From: Triatoma infestans
Lineage: Eukaryota; Arthropoda; Insecta; Hemiptera; Reduviidae
Direction: 5' to 3'
Assembly: GCA_011037195.1 (NCBI GenBank)
Contig: JAAEAF010006601.1
Coordinates: 1 to 64,000 of the forward strand
Length of the DNA: 64,000 nt
Part shown: positions 1 through 11,819 of the stretch, one piece after another
Layout of the letters: each line of letters begins with the position of its first letter
Numbering within the stretch: position 1 is the first letter of the stretch
Translations under genes and position numbers: made by a program
Notes under the pieces: generated by a model
Seen by the model: the letters and a program-made list of their open reading frames with translations, nothing else
Database searches by the model: none
Told to the model about the DNA's origin: nothing

Positions 1-471
1 TATCAGAAATAAGAAAGTAGTCACCACTGCTAACAATAAATATATTCTATTGAAATAATAACTACAAGTTATTTGCAAGATATTATAAACTTATTAATAT
101 GCACTGCTGCTGAGAGCGAAAAGCAAGTGTTCGGTGTCTACAACAAAAACTGTATTAATAAATGGTCTAAAATAAAGGCAAATCTCTATCACTGGCATGA
201 GTTTAAGAGAGCGATTCCTGAAGCAAGTGTTCTGGCATTGAAAACAGAATGCAGACTGTCCGAAGGAATGTCTTCTCTTACAAAACAGTTGGCCAAGTGG
301 CATTGTATTAATTTAACGGATTCTAGCGCCTTTGTCTCTTGGTTTGCATTGACCTAGATTGTAGTATACCTGGCTCTATCCCCATCACTAAATACACTAG
401 TGATTGAACTATCTAAGTTTCACAAAACTATTATTTTTCCATTTCGTTCTTCCATTACAACAGTTACAAAA
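1..471 (+). repeat. LTR-like repeat, truncated by window start
   Basis: The segment is alignable by eye with the repeat at 34586-35746 and with the solo LTR at 44124-44572. Shared blocks include the TCACCA(C/T)TG.TAACAATAAATATATTCT stretch near position 20, an ATTCCTGAAG block near 215, and a CTTCCATTACA end near 461-471. The longest reading frame here (73-357) has no recognisable domain and lies wholly inside the repeat, so I do not call a gene. Sequence to about 620 still resembles 35860-35970, so the repeat may extend past the LTR-like end. Confidence 0.5.
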
Positions 472-774
472 AAAAAAAAATCACTTATATCTACCCTCGA
501 AGATTGGATACTTACGAATTTCTGGGAAACTTTGTTCAATGTTATTGACACTATCTTTTGGACTTCAGTGTAGTCACTTCAGAAAACATAATCCATCTGC
601 CATGAGTACTAACTAACATATCTTGTCCCCCAACATTTCTATACATATAGTGTAAAAAAAAGTAAAGTAAAGTTAATGCGATTTTTTCATCGAGCTTTAT
701 GCCCAGTACTGATAAGGTGTCCTGAACGAAGGCGGTTTTTAAACATACTTTTTTATATATTACTCATGTTTGTA

Positions 775-872
775 TACCAAAATAAAATCTAAAGCCAAGA
801 CCAGAATCGAACCTAATACACCTTAGCTTTGCGGACCACACCTCTAACCACTCAGCTAATGTGCCGCCACCT
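775..872 (-). mobile_element. tRNA-derived SINE head (family 3)
   Basis: On the minus strand there is an A-box-like TAGCTGAGTGGTTAGA and a B-box-like GGTTCGATTCTGG at tRNA spacing. A diverged sister sits at 63611-63703. No acceptor stem pairs convincingly, so this is a SINE head or pseudo-tRNA, not a functional tRNA. Confidence 0.5.
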
Positions 873-1014
873 TTATAATTTTTTTTCCTCATTTATTAGT
901 AATTTAAATCTGTATATAAATACAATAGTAAATGTGGGGAAAAATAACACAAATCACTTGAGTCACTTGTGTGGAGAATTCGCTTAGTGATGAAACTCCA
1001 TAAGAAACATATGT

Positions 1015-1480
1015 GGCACTTTATAATCTCGAGGTCAGCTGCGTTTCAATCCTCTGGTTGGATTTATTTGGAAGGGTAGAGGAACTTAGCTGGCATATTA
1101 AAGAATTAGGGTGAGCACAGAGGGAATTTTTTCTTATTTGGATTTAGCAACTTCGGCTATGAAAGGAATATGGAGGTCTTGATATAGGGTAAGATTTGAC
1201 ACATACAAGGGGGTATTAACAATTTTTCTGAGGATTTTGGATTGGAATGACAGGATACGGTGGGAATTGGAATGTTAGTTCAGTAGCGTATGTCCACGTA
1301 GGTTTGTGTATTACAAGGTAAATCAGTCTTTTGTATTGTAGAGATAGATCGTCTGCCGTGTAGTAATGACAATAGTTTAAACGTCTGTTGAGGTCTTGTT
1401 TTTTTAGTCGTATTTGGGGATTCCAGGTGAGCCGTTGTCGATGTATAACCCTAATTAGCGTACATACAATAGTCAGCAGA
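1015..1480 (-). pseudogene. Jockey-like LINE remnant (RT C-terminal part)
   Basis: Read on the minus strand, fragments such as LGLYID followed by a W/G-N-P motif match the region after the polymerase motif in the better-preserved Jockey-like copy at 40067-41090. Many stops and indels break the frame. This is an old, dead fragment with no visible target-site duplication. Confidence 0.5.
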
Positions 1481-1588
1481 AATACATTAAAATATAGTGG
1501 GAGACCTTTATAATTGACGCCTAATATTTTATATTAGGACAATTAGTAAAAAAATTCAAGTTTAATTAACTTTATCAATATTATAATT

Positions 1589-1828
1589 ATGGAAGGGAAT
1601 AGCTCAGTGGTTAGCGTACTGGACTCCCACGCGGAGGTCCAGGGTTCGAGTCCAGCTGTGCTACCCTTAGATTCTTTTCTTCCTAGGAGCCTCTACAGCT
1701 CACTGTCCGGTGATGGACAGTGTTGTCTGTAACGAGAGAACACTGTCCGGAGGCCACCAGTGCACTGAGAAGGCTCCGGGCGCCAATGACCGTAGATGTT
1801 GACTCGCCTTAAATTAAAATATATATAT
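1589..1828 (+). mobile_element. tRNA-derived SINE (family 1), complete copy with TSD
   Basis: The head carries a pol III A box (TAGCTCAGTGGTTAG) and a perfect B box (GGTTCGAGTCC). A body with CTCTACAGCTCACTGTCCGG and a CACTGAGAAGGCTCCGGGCG block follows, and it ends in an A/T-rich tail. An 11-bp target-site duplication ATATTATAATT flanks it (1578-1588 and 1829-1839), which fixes both ends. Other copies are at 24251-24444, 44032-44715 (split), 14838-15052 (minus) and 18895-19085 (degraded). Confidence 0.85.
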
Positions 1829-1896
1829 ATATTATAATTGCATTAACTATAGTAAGAAAAAGAGTGAGTCTCACACCTGATTTTTTTCCCATAAAA

Positions 1897-2130
1897 CAAA
1901 CCCTGTGGCGCAACAGCCCTGCCCTTGGCAAGGGCCAAGTCTTGCCAGACGGCGATCTGAATAGGGGGGAGTGTGGTTAGCACGCCGCAGTTCCCAAGCC
2001 GTTTTAGTTCCGGCCTTCGCTACTTAGGGCGCCACTAACTGCAGCTTCCCACTTTTTATCACGATGCTGGATCAACACCGGATTAGCCTTCACGGGAATA
2101 GTGCGCTAGCCACTAGACCAATGCGTGAGT
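1897..2130 (-). mobile_element. tRNA-derived SINE (family 2)
   Basis: On the minus strand the head reads GGTCTAGTGGCTAGCGCAC (A box). The B-box region is shortened in this copy. It is followed by a conserved body containing GTGGGAAGCT, GGCGTGC and CGTCTGGCAAG, and ends at TTGCGCCACAGGGTTT. The same body recurs at 32715-32973 and 45560-45818. A family R tail (CACACCTGATTTTTT) abuts it at about 1871-1888. Confidence 0.7.
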
Positions 2131-3600
2131 TCCCCCCCCCCCATATCTTAACCTAAAACATATTTAATTAATAACTTTATCAATAATTAATTTGCATACA
2201 AAATTAAGAGAATATATATTTTTTTTTTAAACATACTTTAGCAGAGAAATACATGAACATACATGAAGAGAAATATAAGTCTGTGATATACGAATCTTTG
2301 CAGAGGTTAGATTTATCTTTTGTTAACATTTGTGTTGTTTCTCAATTTGTAAAAATGAGATTTTTTTAAGTCAACATGACTAAAGATAGGTTTGAAACTT
2401 GGGCTGTGGATTAGGATTAGATCATGTTCAACAGTAGGATATGATCGATTGCTTCACATCACCTTCGCAATCTTCCACACGAGTCTTCAGGTAACTATGA
2501 ACTCTTGACTCCCTAAAGGCTCCCTTTCTACAAGCCCTACGATTCTAATCGTTACAACTCTATGAAAAAATGGAAATCATAGCGAAAAATTAATTGTAAC
2601 AAATATGCGTTACGCAAAAGTTGGCTTTCTAATAGCATTCTATTAGCAACCGCATCTCTGTAGAATTTCGTAGTCTTATTTTTCTTTTTACACTGTGAAA
2701 GTTAGATAGTGAATTTCCATGAATGCGGTGCAGTTGCCTGTGAAATCAGTAACATCAGAATAATCAATCATTGGGTAGTGTTTGTTTAACCTGCTGATTC
2801 TATTTGCATTGATAAACTCCTACGCCAAACTGAGGTTTGCTATTATTTCTATTGTTTCATATTGTTAATTAATTATTTCATTATTATTATTTATTTGTTT
2901 CTCAAATCAAAAAATAATTTTTTTTTTCTTGTGAATTTAGATGTGTTAAAAGAACTAGTCAGTACGTCTGTCAGTATATAAAAATATATTTACAATTTCT
3001 CTTAAAGCTTGTATTTCGAAGCTTGTATTGGAAGTATTGCGATCTTGTCGAATTTCCGAAATTGTATTTTTACCGAAAAAAAAATAGTTTTGAGGCCCCT
3101 CAAAATTCAAAATCACAATCGAAGGTTCCTCAAATATTTGACATTCCGTTTAGATACCATTAACGTAATTTTGTTTTTCAGTTTAAATTGAGTTTCTCAA
3201 AAATAGCCAAACGATTTTCTTTAAACTTTCTTTACAATCTAAACAGATAAATACTATCACTTTTTATTGATAATTAAAAATTCATTTTGTGGGGGGGGGG
3301 GTAGGTTCTGGGAGAGTAGCAATTTAAGCTTTCTTCTAAAGTACTACATCAATATGATATATGGTTCCATCCCACTATTATTATCCTAAGGCATATTAGA
3401 AGCATTGCTAGAATTCCAGATTTGAAGAGAATCGTTTTGGTTTTGGTCAATGTTACAATCAAATGATTACCTGCTGTGGGTCTAAACCAACAGTACGTCT
3501 ACCGCCTCAATATTTGAATAAGGCAACTGAATAAAAATGGCAATTTAATACTCCATTTATTTCCAATTTGATACTTATATTAACTGCACGAAAGAAAGTT
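2131..3600. other. AT-rich non-coding stretch
   Basis: No gene is seen. It contains homopolymer runs, a poly-G run at about 3291-3301, and diverged family R sequence around 3000-3330 (GGAAGTATTGCGATC..., CAAAATTC, TTCTTTAAAC). Confidence 0.5.
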
Positions 3601-3751
3601 GTGTAAGGGTTTCGTATCAGATATTTTTTAACTTTCTCTTACTCCTTGTAAAAGGAAGTATTGTAATCGTGTCAAATTTGCGATATGGAGTTCTCACAGG
3701 AAATATCCGTTTTGAGGTCCCCTGAGTCCAAAAAAGTGGTTTTTAGAAAAT

Positions 3752-3753
<2 letters not shown>

Positions 3754-3789
<36 letters not shown>
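3754..3789 (+). repeat. (TG)n microsatellite
   Basis: About 18 TG units inside family R, at the position where other copies have a shorter TG run. Confidence 0.9.
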
Positions 3790-3790
<1 letters not shown>

Positions 3791-3808
3791 GTTAGTGTGA
3801 ACAGCATA

Positions 3809-5034
3809 TTATTATTATTATTATCAAAACGGGTGCCCTAAAGGCGCAGGACCTAAGCCTATGTGGCTCTTATCCCCCCGATACCCCCCGTAACCCCTTA
3901 ATTAATCTCCCCCGGTAACTTGCCGGTTAATCTGCAATATCTCAAGATATCCCCAAACTCCAACTCGCCCAGGCAATCCTGCGAGAGTGGTGTCCTCCCA
4001 AATATACGAAACCTAGTTCCAGCGAAACGGGGACACTGACATAGGTAGTGATACACCGTTTCCCTAACTCCGTCATCACAATTCTGACAAATGGGACTCC
4101 GCGTCCTCCCTATGTTAAACAAGTGACTGGACACCCAAGTGTGTCCAGTCACTATTCCTACCAAGGTCCTCAAACCCGTCCTACTAAGAGACAGGAGATA
4201 CTCCGAGATTCCCTGCTTGCTTGCCTTTATAAATCTTTTGGCTTGGAGGCACCCCTGCGTGTCCCCCCAGCGTTTCTCCAAAGCTCTCGTCTCCCAAAGT
4301 CTAATCTGTTTGTCGCGAAACGTCTTTGTAACGGCCAGGGCTGGTTCAGGACCATAAAATGGTAATGACGATCCCTCCCTGGCCAGCCGATCCGCCCTCT
4401 CATTGCCCTCTATTCCCGCATGTCCGGGTATCCAATAGAGATGCACCTTACCCCTCCGAGCCAAAGCGTTAAGCCTTCTCCTACATTCTCCCACTAATTT
4501 CGAACTCCACCACGGCTTACTCAAAGCCCTTAGTGCGGCTTGACTATCAGAGAAGATCCGCACTTCTTTAAACTCTCCTAGCCACTCCCCCACAAGGTGG
4601 CAGCATTCAATGATGCCCACCACCTCAGACTGGAAAACAGTGGCCAAACCACCTAAGGCCACCGAACTCCCTCTATCCAACTCCTGAAACCATGCTCCCG
4701 CCCCCGACAGGCCAGTACCCTCCTGCCTAGAGCCATCTGAATAGCAGCGAATAATACCGCTGCCCGACTCCGTTGGCCTCGTGAGGTTATCATCCCCTAT
4801 ACTGCCAATCGTAATCTCATAATCTCTCTCAAATCCCCATTTCTTGCTCGTCTCATCAAGTTTGGATAGCAGAAATCGGTTCACTCGCCAAATTTCGTCC
4901 TCGATCTTAGTGTGATCCCCCCCGGAAGGTTCTCACCCATTCTCCCTTGCACCTCATTCTGAGGTACCCTTTCATTGCCTCTCCCACTACCACATACTGT
5001 AGGGGGATTAGCCCCAGCAACATCTCTAATGCAA
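3809..5034 (-). mobile_element. 5'-truncated non-LTR retrotransposon inside family R
   Basis: A 9-bp duplication AACAGCATA lies at 3800-3808 and 5035-5043. The 3' end (left) carries a (TTA)n tail as seen on the plus strand, i.e. (TAA)n on the element strand. Only the RNase H and C-terminal zinc-knuckle region of ORF2 remains. The same 3' end recurs at 22163-22382 plus 23061-23207. Confidence 0.85.
3898..4884 (-). pseudogene. LINE ORF2 C-terminus: RNase H plus zinc knuckle
   Basis: This 328-residue open stretch is the tail of a non-LTR retrotransposon polyprotein, cut off by 5' truncation of the element; the frame continues upstream of its first Met. An RNase HI domain spans about residues 44-170, and its four acidic catalytic residues can be seen: D50 (YSDGS), E87 (QSE), D113 (FSDSQAA) and D165 (NERADRLA). 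H155 lies in a PGHAG motif. A C-X2-C-X9-H-X4-C knuckle follows near residue 270, as in RNase H-bearing LINE clades (R1/I/Loa group). The endonuclease and reverse transcriptase are missing, so it cannot retrotranspose alone. Clade assignment within the group is uncertain. Confidence 0.85.
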
Positions 5035-7095
5035 AACAGCATAGCTCAAAAACAAAAAATCGTAGAAAGTTCAAATTTGATATTCCCGTTTAGGCATCAT
5101 CATGGTATCCGATAGTACGTTATCAGTCAAAATTCCTCAACCGGAAGTACCACTTTACTGATTTTTTTTTTTTGTGCGATTTTCTTTAAACTTTCTATAT
5201 CAACTACATACACAAAGATCTACAATTTTTACTAGAAAACATTTCTCTGGAAAAATGCTTTTAAGGGCACTTTTCGGGGACGGGTGAGGTTAGGTTTTCT
5301 TCTCTAATGTGCTTTTTCAGTTTATTATACAATTCTATCATCTAAATAATATTAATTAGAATTAATTACATTGTTGAAATTACGAGTTTGAAGAAAATCA
5401 GATGACCGGAAGTGCCGTTTTTACTAATACGTATATTTCAGTGTTTTTTTCTTTATTTCTAAAACGACTCCGACGATTTTTATTAAATTAAGTATGTGAA
5501 TTATGCTTCTAAAGATCTGCAACTTTTATTTGAAAAATTTCTCCTGATAAAGTCATTTAAAGACGGCTTTTGGGGGAGCGGTAGGGTTACGTTTGCATTT
5601 AAAGTGATATCTTAATTGATTATATAATTTATCTAGATAAAATTAATTAGAAATAATTAGATTATCAAAAATTCCGAGTATCAAGAATATTAATAAACCG
5701 GAAGTACGTTTTTACTGAATAGTTTTTTCATCTTTCTTGATTTTCTCCATAAAAAACATCGACGAATTTTGATTAAATTTTGGTATACTAACTATAAAAT
5801 TTGTGAATTACAATTTTGAAAACTAGAGTAAGAGAAAGTTGTGTGAGTGTTTCAGACAGCTTTGTTTTTTTCTTCTATAGTTGTTATATTCATTTTGTAA
5901 CTTCAATAATTTCTTTACAATATTTTGTGCAATTTAATTTGCAAAAATGGCTCCGACGATTTTCATCAAACCAACTACACATACAAAGGGCTACAACTTT
6001 TATTTGTAACATTTCTCTGGGAAAAATTCATTTAAGGGCATTTTTGGGGGTGGAGTGGGGTTAGGTTTTCGCCTAAAGTGCTATTTCATTTTATTAGACA
6101 ATTCTGTCATCTAAATATAATGTTAATTATAATTGAGTATGTTGTTGAAATTCCGAGTTTGAAAAAAATCGGATAACCGAAAAAGCGTTTACTTTAACAC
6201 TTTACTAAATGATTTTTTCACTTTTTCGCGATTTTCTCAAAAATGGCTCCGACGATGTTTTTGAAAATCTAAACATACAAAGATGTACAACTTTTATTTA
6301 AAACATTTATCTGGTAAAATTCATTTAAGGGAAGGGGGTGGGATTATGTTTTTCTATAACGTGCAATGTACAATTCTAACATACAAACAAAATTAATTAG
6401 AAATAAATAGATCGGCCAAAATTCCGAGTTTCACAAAAATTAGTAAACCGGAAGTGCGCTTTTACTGAACAGTTTTTTTTTTTTTTCAGTTTTCGTCGAA
6501 TCTCATTTAATTTGGTACACAAACTATAAAATTTGTCAATTATAATTTGGAGAACTGGAGTAAGAGAAAGTTGTGTGAGTGTTTCACACCAGATTTTTTT
6601 TTTTTTTTTAATATAATATAAATTGCCATATAAATGCTAAGACACAAATAATTGCAATCACATGATCACAAGTAAATCTCTATATAAAAGATAGCAGAAA
6701 TCGTAATTTTCATTATCTGCAGAAACTTTTATTTTTTATTGAAAGTTTATCAATAAACATAAAATGGATCCATAGAAGAAATGATTAAATCAACCAAACT
6801 TTCTCCTTATTCAATCTTTAGAAATGGCAACATAAAAATCTGTAGATAGGCTTTTATCTATCTTCCAATCAGATTGTAACTTTTTTCTCTTGCAACAACT
6901 TAAGTTCACTGTCTTATCAAGGCGGTGGAAATCGAAACTTTTTTTTATTTATTTTTTTATTTGGAAGGGTTATATTGCACAGCAACCAAAATGATTGTGC
7001 CCCTTTAATTGTGCCCGGGATGAGATCTTTCAATCTTCAGATCCATCTTTAAGTTTATAGCCCTAAAAAAAATATCCTGAATCTGGGAGATTTTG

Positions 7096-7372
7096 TAGAG
7101 GATATTTTCTCCTATAATGGGTATGATGAAGGAGAGAGAAAATGGTTTGATTCAGATTAATAAACTAGATTTGGCTGAACAGTGTGTAATGAAAAAGTGA
7201 CACTGACTGCCTGGAGTTTACACTAAAATGGTAGAGTATGGTGGAGTGATAAAGAGTAAGGTAGATGACATGTTGTGACTGCCGAGTGAACTCTGCTATA
7301 TATATCTCGTATATCTTCCGTCACTGTATTTAAGCAGTTTCTCCCACTCTAGTCCGAGAGAGTGGTCCTGTC

Positions 7373-7406
<34 letters not shown>

Positions 7407-7436
7407 TATGGATCCCTCTTTTAAGATCCTATTACA
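7096..7436 (-). mobile_element. LTR-like element (TC-LTR family)
   Basis: The right edge ATTACA at 7431-7436 corresponds to a TGTAATAGGATC start on the minus strand. A (TC)n run at about 7378-7404 and a block matching TTTCTCCCACTCTAG are shared with copies at 14592-15345, 27186-27505 and 27868-28178. A duplication is not clear, so the left edge is approximate. Confidence 0.5.
7378..7404 (+). repeat. (TC)n microsatellite
   Basis: About 13 CT units inside the LTR-like element. Confidence 0.9.
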
Positions 7437-7633
7437 CCTTCCAATTTGAAACACATTAAACTATTACTCCGATCAACAGCCAGATCCTAACACCGAAATT
7501 AAATCTATTTAGGTGAACTCTTGTAACGACAGCAAGTTGAGGTTTATAATGAATGATGAAATAAAAACATGCAAATTGGCGTTGAACTCATAATTTATAT
7601 TTAACGAATTTACTGAGTAACAAGTGATGGGTT

Positions 7634-7636
<3 letters not shown>

Positions 7637-7664
<28 letters not shown>

Positions 7665-8131
7665 TTTATTTTTGAAAAAGTAATTTACATGGATAATATA
7701 TACAAAATATACTAGCAATGGCTTTAGCCGTCTGCCAGAATTCACTGCAAAAGTAATTAATTATTTTCTTCTTGTAACTAAACAAATTAAACTACAAATA
7801 GATAAAACAAACCAGCATAATAAAATAAAGAGGTAAAAAAAAATTTAAAAAAAAATCAAATAAATAAATTATTAATCCAAAAGTATAAATGAAATAAATT
7901 GTTATTTAAAAAAACAATAATTACATACAAATATACAAAAATGAAGAAAATCACGCCTAGAAAATACAAAATAATTGAGATATAAAAAGGAATTAAAAAA
8001 TAAACAAAAAAGAGAAAAAAAGAAAGAAAGAGAGAGAGAGAAAAAAAATAAGGCTATACAACAACTAATTAGAGTCAGTTATCAACTTACCTAACCTTCC
8101 AGGCATGGCGGGCGAACTGAGCAAAGAATGA
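7637..8131 (-). mobile_element. 3' end of LINE, same family as 47060-49351
   Basis: The left edge is an (AAT)n run (7637-7664), the element's tail. On the minus strand the 3' UTR carries the TCTGGCAGACGG...TTGC block also seen at about 49263-49285. Near 8100 the reading FARHAWKVR matches YARHAWRVR at the C-terminus of the 47-49 kb LINE. Near-identical flanks (TGATGGGTTTATA on the left, TGATGGTTTATA on the right) look like the target-site duplication. It is heavily 5' truncated. Confidence 0.65.
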
Positions 8132-8719
8132 TGGTTTATAGCGGGTTTGAAATCAATATTTTTATATTTTGTAAAAAATCATATCACGACTTTGGATTTT
8201 TATTTTTTATATATAGAAATAATTTTTTTTATGATTTATATTAAGATTGGACATTTTCTGGTCAAACTATCGAAAAATCACCACCATAAGGGTTATTTTT
8301 GAGACAAAATAAAATCTATTATAAATAATGGTTATTCCATGAGCGGGAAATTTTTTTCTCTCAGAAATAAAAACTCAATTTTATTTATTGACAAAGAAAC
8401 GAAATTTTTATGACTGTCGAAATGATATATCAATTTTACAGGCTGTGTGTTGTCAAATGAGATAAACATGCTTAAGATTTTCCCCGTTTTTGCCTAATTT
8501 TTCATTGAAAACTTTTAACTTTTTAACTTTTCCAAAAAGAGTTGGAAAAAAATGGACAACTTAGATGAACAAATACATTATCTGCATCAAATCTTTAATT
8601 TTTAAAATTTATTGAATAGAGTGTAAATATTGTACAATAAATCCGGTTTTTGTATGGATACATTCAAATTAAAAGTTTTTAATGAATTTACAAAATCAAA
8701 TTCTCCCACTTTTTTCTTC

Positions 8720-9410
8720 TCCATTAAGAAAAAAATCTAGTGTGAAACACTCACACAACTTTCTCTTACTCCAGTACTCAAAATTATAATTGACAAATTT
8801 TACAGTTAGTATACCAAATTTAATGAAATTCGTCGAAAACTGGAAAAAAAAAAACTGTCCAGCAAAAGCGCACTTCCGGTTTTCTTGAAACTCGGAAATT
8901 TGGTCATCTATTTTTTTATTTCTAATTAATTTTATTTGGATGATAGTATTGTATAATCAACTATGATACCATTTTAAAGAAAATCATAACCCCATCCTTC
9001 CCCTAAAAATGCCCTTAAATGAATTTTTTCCAGAGTAATGTTTTAAATAAAAGTTGTATATTTTTGTATGTGTAGTTTATATACAAAGTTTCAAGAAAAT
9101 CGTCGGAGCCATTTTTTTTTGAGAAAATCGTGAAAAAGTGAAAAAAATGCATTTAGTAAAGTGGTAAAGTAAACGCACTTCCGGTCATCCGATTTTCTTC
9201 AAACTTGGAATTTCAACAGCATATTTAAATTGTCATTAACATTATTTAGATGACAGAATTTTCTTATACACTCAAATAGCTCTTGAGATGAAGCCGAATC
9301 CCCACCTCTCCCCCCCCAAAGTACCCTTGAATTAATTTTTCTGGAGAAATGTTTTGAAATAAAAAAGTTGTAGCTCTTTGTATGTGTAAGTTGATGTTTA
9401 AGTTCCAAGT
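8720..9410 (-). repeat. Family R repeat, minus-strand copy, truncated
   Basis: It starts with the reverse of the right end (CACTCACACAACTTTCTCTTACTCC) and runs through two ACTTCCGGT motifs (8871-8879 and near 9177-9185). It breaks off near 9410. Confidence 0.7.
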
Positions 9411-10970
9411 AAACCCCTCTAAGAGGGGATAATGATTAGTTAAGTTGCGCGAAGCTTAGTGGTGGCGCCTCGATGCTGTTGTTAAAGGGAACTATTGATC
9501 CAGATTTTGTGTGCCAAATTTTGTGGTGATTGGTTCCATTATATTCTGCAGCAATTCTACAAGAAACTATAAAGAAACTTTTAAATTCTATCCGTAAACC
9601 AACAATGCTATTGATTATTGTTCAAAAATTTGATCTATAAAACCTTCAGGACATGAGACCATGTAGTTGGAATCCTTCTTAAAGAGTTTTTATTATAACA
9701 AATAATAAACAAAAAAACAATAAATAAATAAATAAATAAATAAAAAACAAATTAAAAAAGAAAAAAACTTAATTAGTCAAATTAACCTTGTTTAAATTAT
9801 TCATTATTAAATGTATTATTGTATTTTCAAAATTTAAAACGTTAAAACGCGTACTTCCGGTGAGTACTCATTTTTTTTTTACTATTCATTATTATTACTT
9901 TAATTATTTAATTTCCAAATACTCATTATTAAAGTCTAGATATCTTAATTAATCTAATAAAGTAATTAAATTTAAATTAATCATAAATGTTTTGAAAGTT
10001 TTTTTTTTATATGAAATTTCAAAAAAATATATAACTAATCGATCTGAAGAAGGAACGGGTCTTTAGATGGCTATTGTAATGGGATAAAGTAAATGGTAGA
10101 TGGAAGCGGTGTTAGTGATTACAATGTACAGGCTAAAAGCTTGGTGTAAGCCTCAGAAACAATTAATAAATAATTGCAAGATTAATTACAACTTCCTTAA
10201 CAGGATTTTAGGTCTCAATTAAAAAACATTGAATTATTTTAAGAGATTCTTGTTGTAAATATAATCTTATATTTAATGTAATAAAATAATATTGAAATTT
10301 CATATATTATATAATATTGAATAAAACATTTTATTAAAATCTCAATATTAATGAAGTAAAATAACTATTATCTTAGATTTTATGTAAAATAAAGAAAGTG
10401 TAAGTAGTGTCACCGCTTCCCAAATGGATTTATTGTGAAATCTCCCGGTTAATTAGTGTTAATCTCCAGCTCAGGCAAGTTTAGGAGAAGCTTTTTTATT
10501 TATATGGTTGTCAAGTCGAGCACTATTACTTACATAGGACGAGTCATATGCGCGTGTTATACATGGGGTTGTCTTACGGCAAAGATATTCGAAGTGTGGT
10601 GTGGTAGAAGGGAGTTTATTATTTCCTTATCACATATGCACTGAGATAGCCTGATAATCTTTTTAATGTTAAAAAGGAAACTAAATAAATGTTGTTGAAA
10701 AAAACTGAATGGAAATCATTTAATTGAAGTAGTTCAAATCTTTTCAGGAGTAAAGCAGGAGGAGTAGAGCGCAAAATGTGCTGTTATTGGACCCAAATAA
10801 TATATTAAAGCCTGAATTTTTTTTAGTTGCCTCTTGTCACTACTCTTCCCTGCGTGTTTGCTATCATCATGAGCAATCCTACATCATGACCATCACCAAC
10901 TTAGTGGAATTTAATGTCTCAGTTATCGATAAATAACACAATATATCCAGTAAAGCTCTACATCCTAATG
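9411..10970. other. AT-rich stretch without a recognisable gene
   Basis: It has (AAAT)n-like runs near 9720-9745 and one further ACTTCCGGT near 9852. No open reading frame of note is seen on either strand. Confidence 0.5.
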
Positions 10971-10974
10971 TGAG

Positions 10975-11471
10975 TGTAAGGATGTTGTGAGGATATGTTG
11001 GTTGTCGATGATGAGTGATAAATAACACCTTAAGATTTGGTTAAGATATATAATTTGATATATATGTATATGACTGACTGCCAAAGACTTGTAGGGGTTT
11101 TGGGTGAACCCCCACCACTCATCCACTATAGCGGAGAGAAACAGCCCCTCTCGCTCAGAGAGGAGAGGCTCGGCCAGTGTATATATATATATATATATAT
11201 AAGAGATGGACAGTCAGAGAACATTCTGTTGAATTCAGTTTTACACATCAGATATCATTCTGTTGATTTACACATCAGTTTAACTTCACACCGTACATAT
11301 AATTTTAGCCACGTCAGTCTGCCAGTTCAGTTTAGTTCTAAACTCTACAGTGTAAAGTCCTTGGCAGTCAGTCATATACATATATATCAAATTATATATC
11401 TTAACCAAATCTTAAGGTGTTATTTATCACTCAATCATCGACAACCAACATCTCCTCACAACACCCTTACA
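10975..11471. mobile_element. Foldback element with ~118-bp inverted arms and TSD TGAG
   Basis: The left arm (10975-11092) and right arm (11354-11471) are near-perfect inverted complements. Both begin TGTAAGG as read inward, and a 4-bp duplication TGAG lies at 10971-10974 and 11472-11475. The ~260-bp loop has a C-rich block (CCCCCACC, CCCCTCTCGC) and a (TA)n TATA-like stretch ending in TATAAG near 11180-11202. The TG...CA ends and 4-bp duplication are LTR-like, while the long arms are foldback-like. The reading frames across it are by-products of the repeat. Confidence 0.8.
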
Positions 11472-11819
11472 TGAGCAAACGTCCTATAATGATTAAGTTC
11501 CAACTAAAACTTCCAAATTGTGACAGCGCAACTAATTAAACACAAGTTTATTAAAAAGTTCACTTCTCCTAAAAAAAAAAAAAAAAAAAATGGGAAATCA
11601 TTAAGGAGAACGAACATTCTAAAGAGTTTAGGCTATTATTTGCCAACAATCCAATACTTTGCACATAAAAACTTGGTGAATAGGCAATATTGGTTGGCAA
11701 GAATTCAAAATATTGCCAGCTTCTTAGAAAAAAAAAGATGATGACTAAGCACTATTATAAACAAGGCAACTTATTTCAACTTTTTTTTTTACATTCTCTT
11801 ATTGCTGGTGATCGCAAAT

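Larger units (their letters stand above)
3632..6590 (+). repeat. Family R repeat, composite copy
   Basis: The left end is ACTTTCTCTTACTCC and the right end is GGAGTAAGAGAAAGTTGTGTGAGTG, so the termini are inverted complements. Inside, a subrepeat of roughly 320 bp recurs. Each unit has an ACCGGAAGT motif, a T-run, a TTCTC(A/C)AAAAATGGCTCCGACGA-like block, an AACTTTTATTTGAAACATTT block and an ATTCATTTAAGG block. The copy is interrupted by a LINE at 3809-5034. A second right end at about 5816-5860 suggests two units in tandem. No coding capacity is seen; it behaves like a non-autonomous DNA element or dispersed satellite. Confidence 0.7.

Noticed and set aside
73..357. A 94-codon open frame at the window start
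   Set aside because: It lies inside an LTR-like repeat that recurs at 34.6-35.7 and 44.1 kb, without conserved coding.
1589..1670. A functional tRNA gene (good A and B boxes)
   Set aside because: The tRNA-like head is followed by the same body as four other copies and is flanked by an 11-bp duplication, so it is a SINE. The same applies to 24251, 32900-32973, 44032 and 45750-45818.
11037..11474. A 145-codon frame with many Ile/Tyr residues
   Set aside because: It runs through both inverted arms and the (TA)n loop of the foldback element; its composition reflects the repeat.
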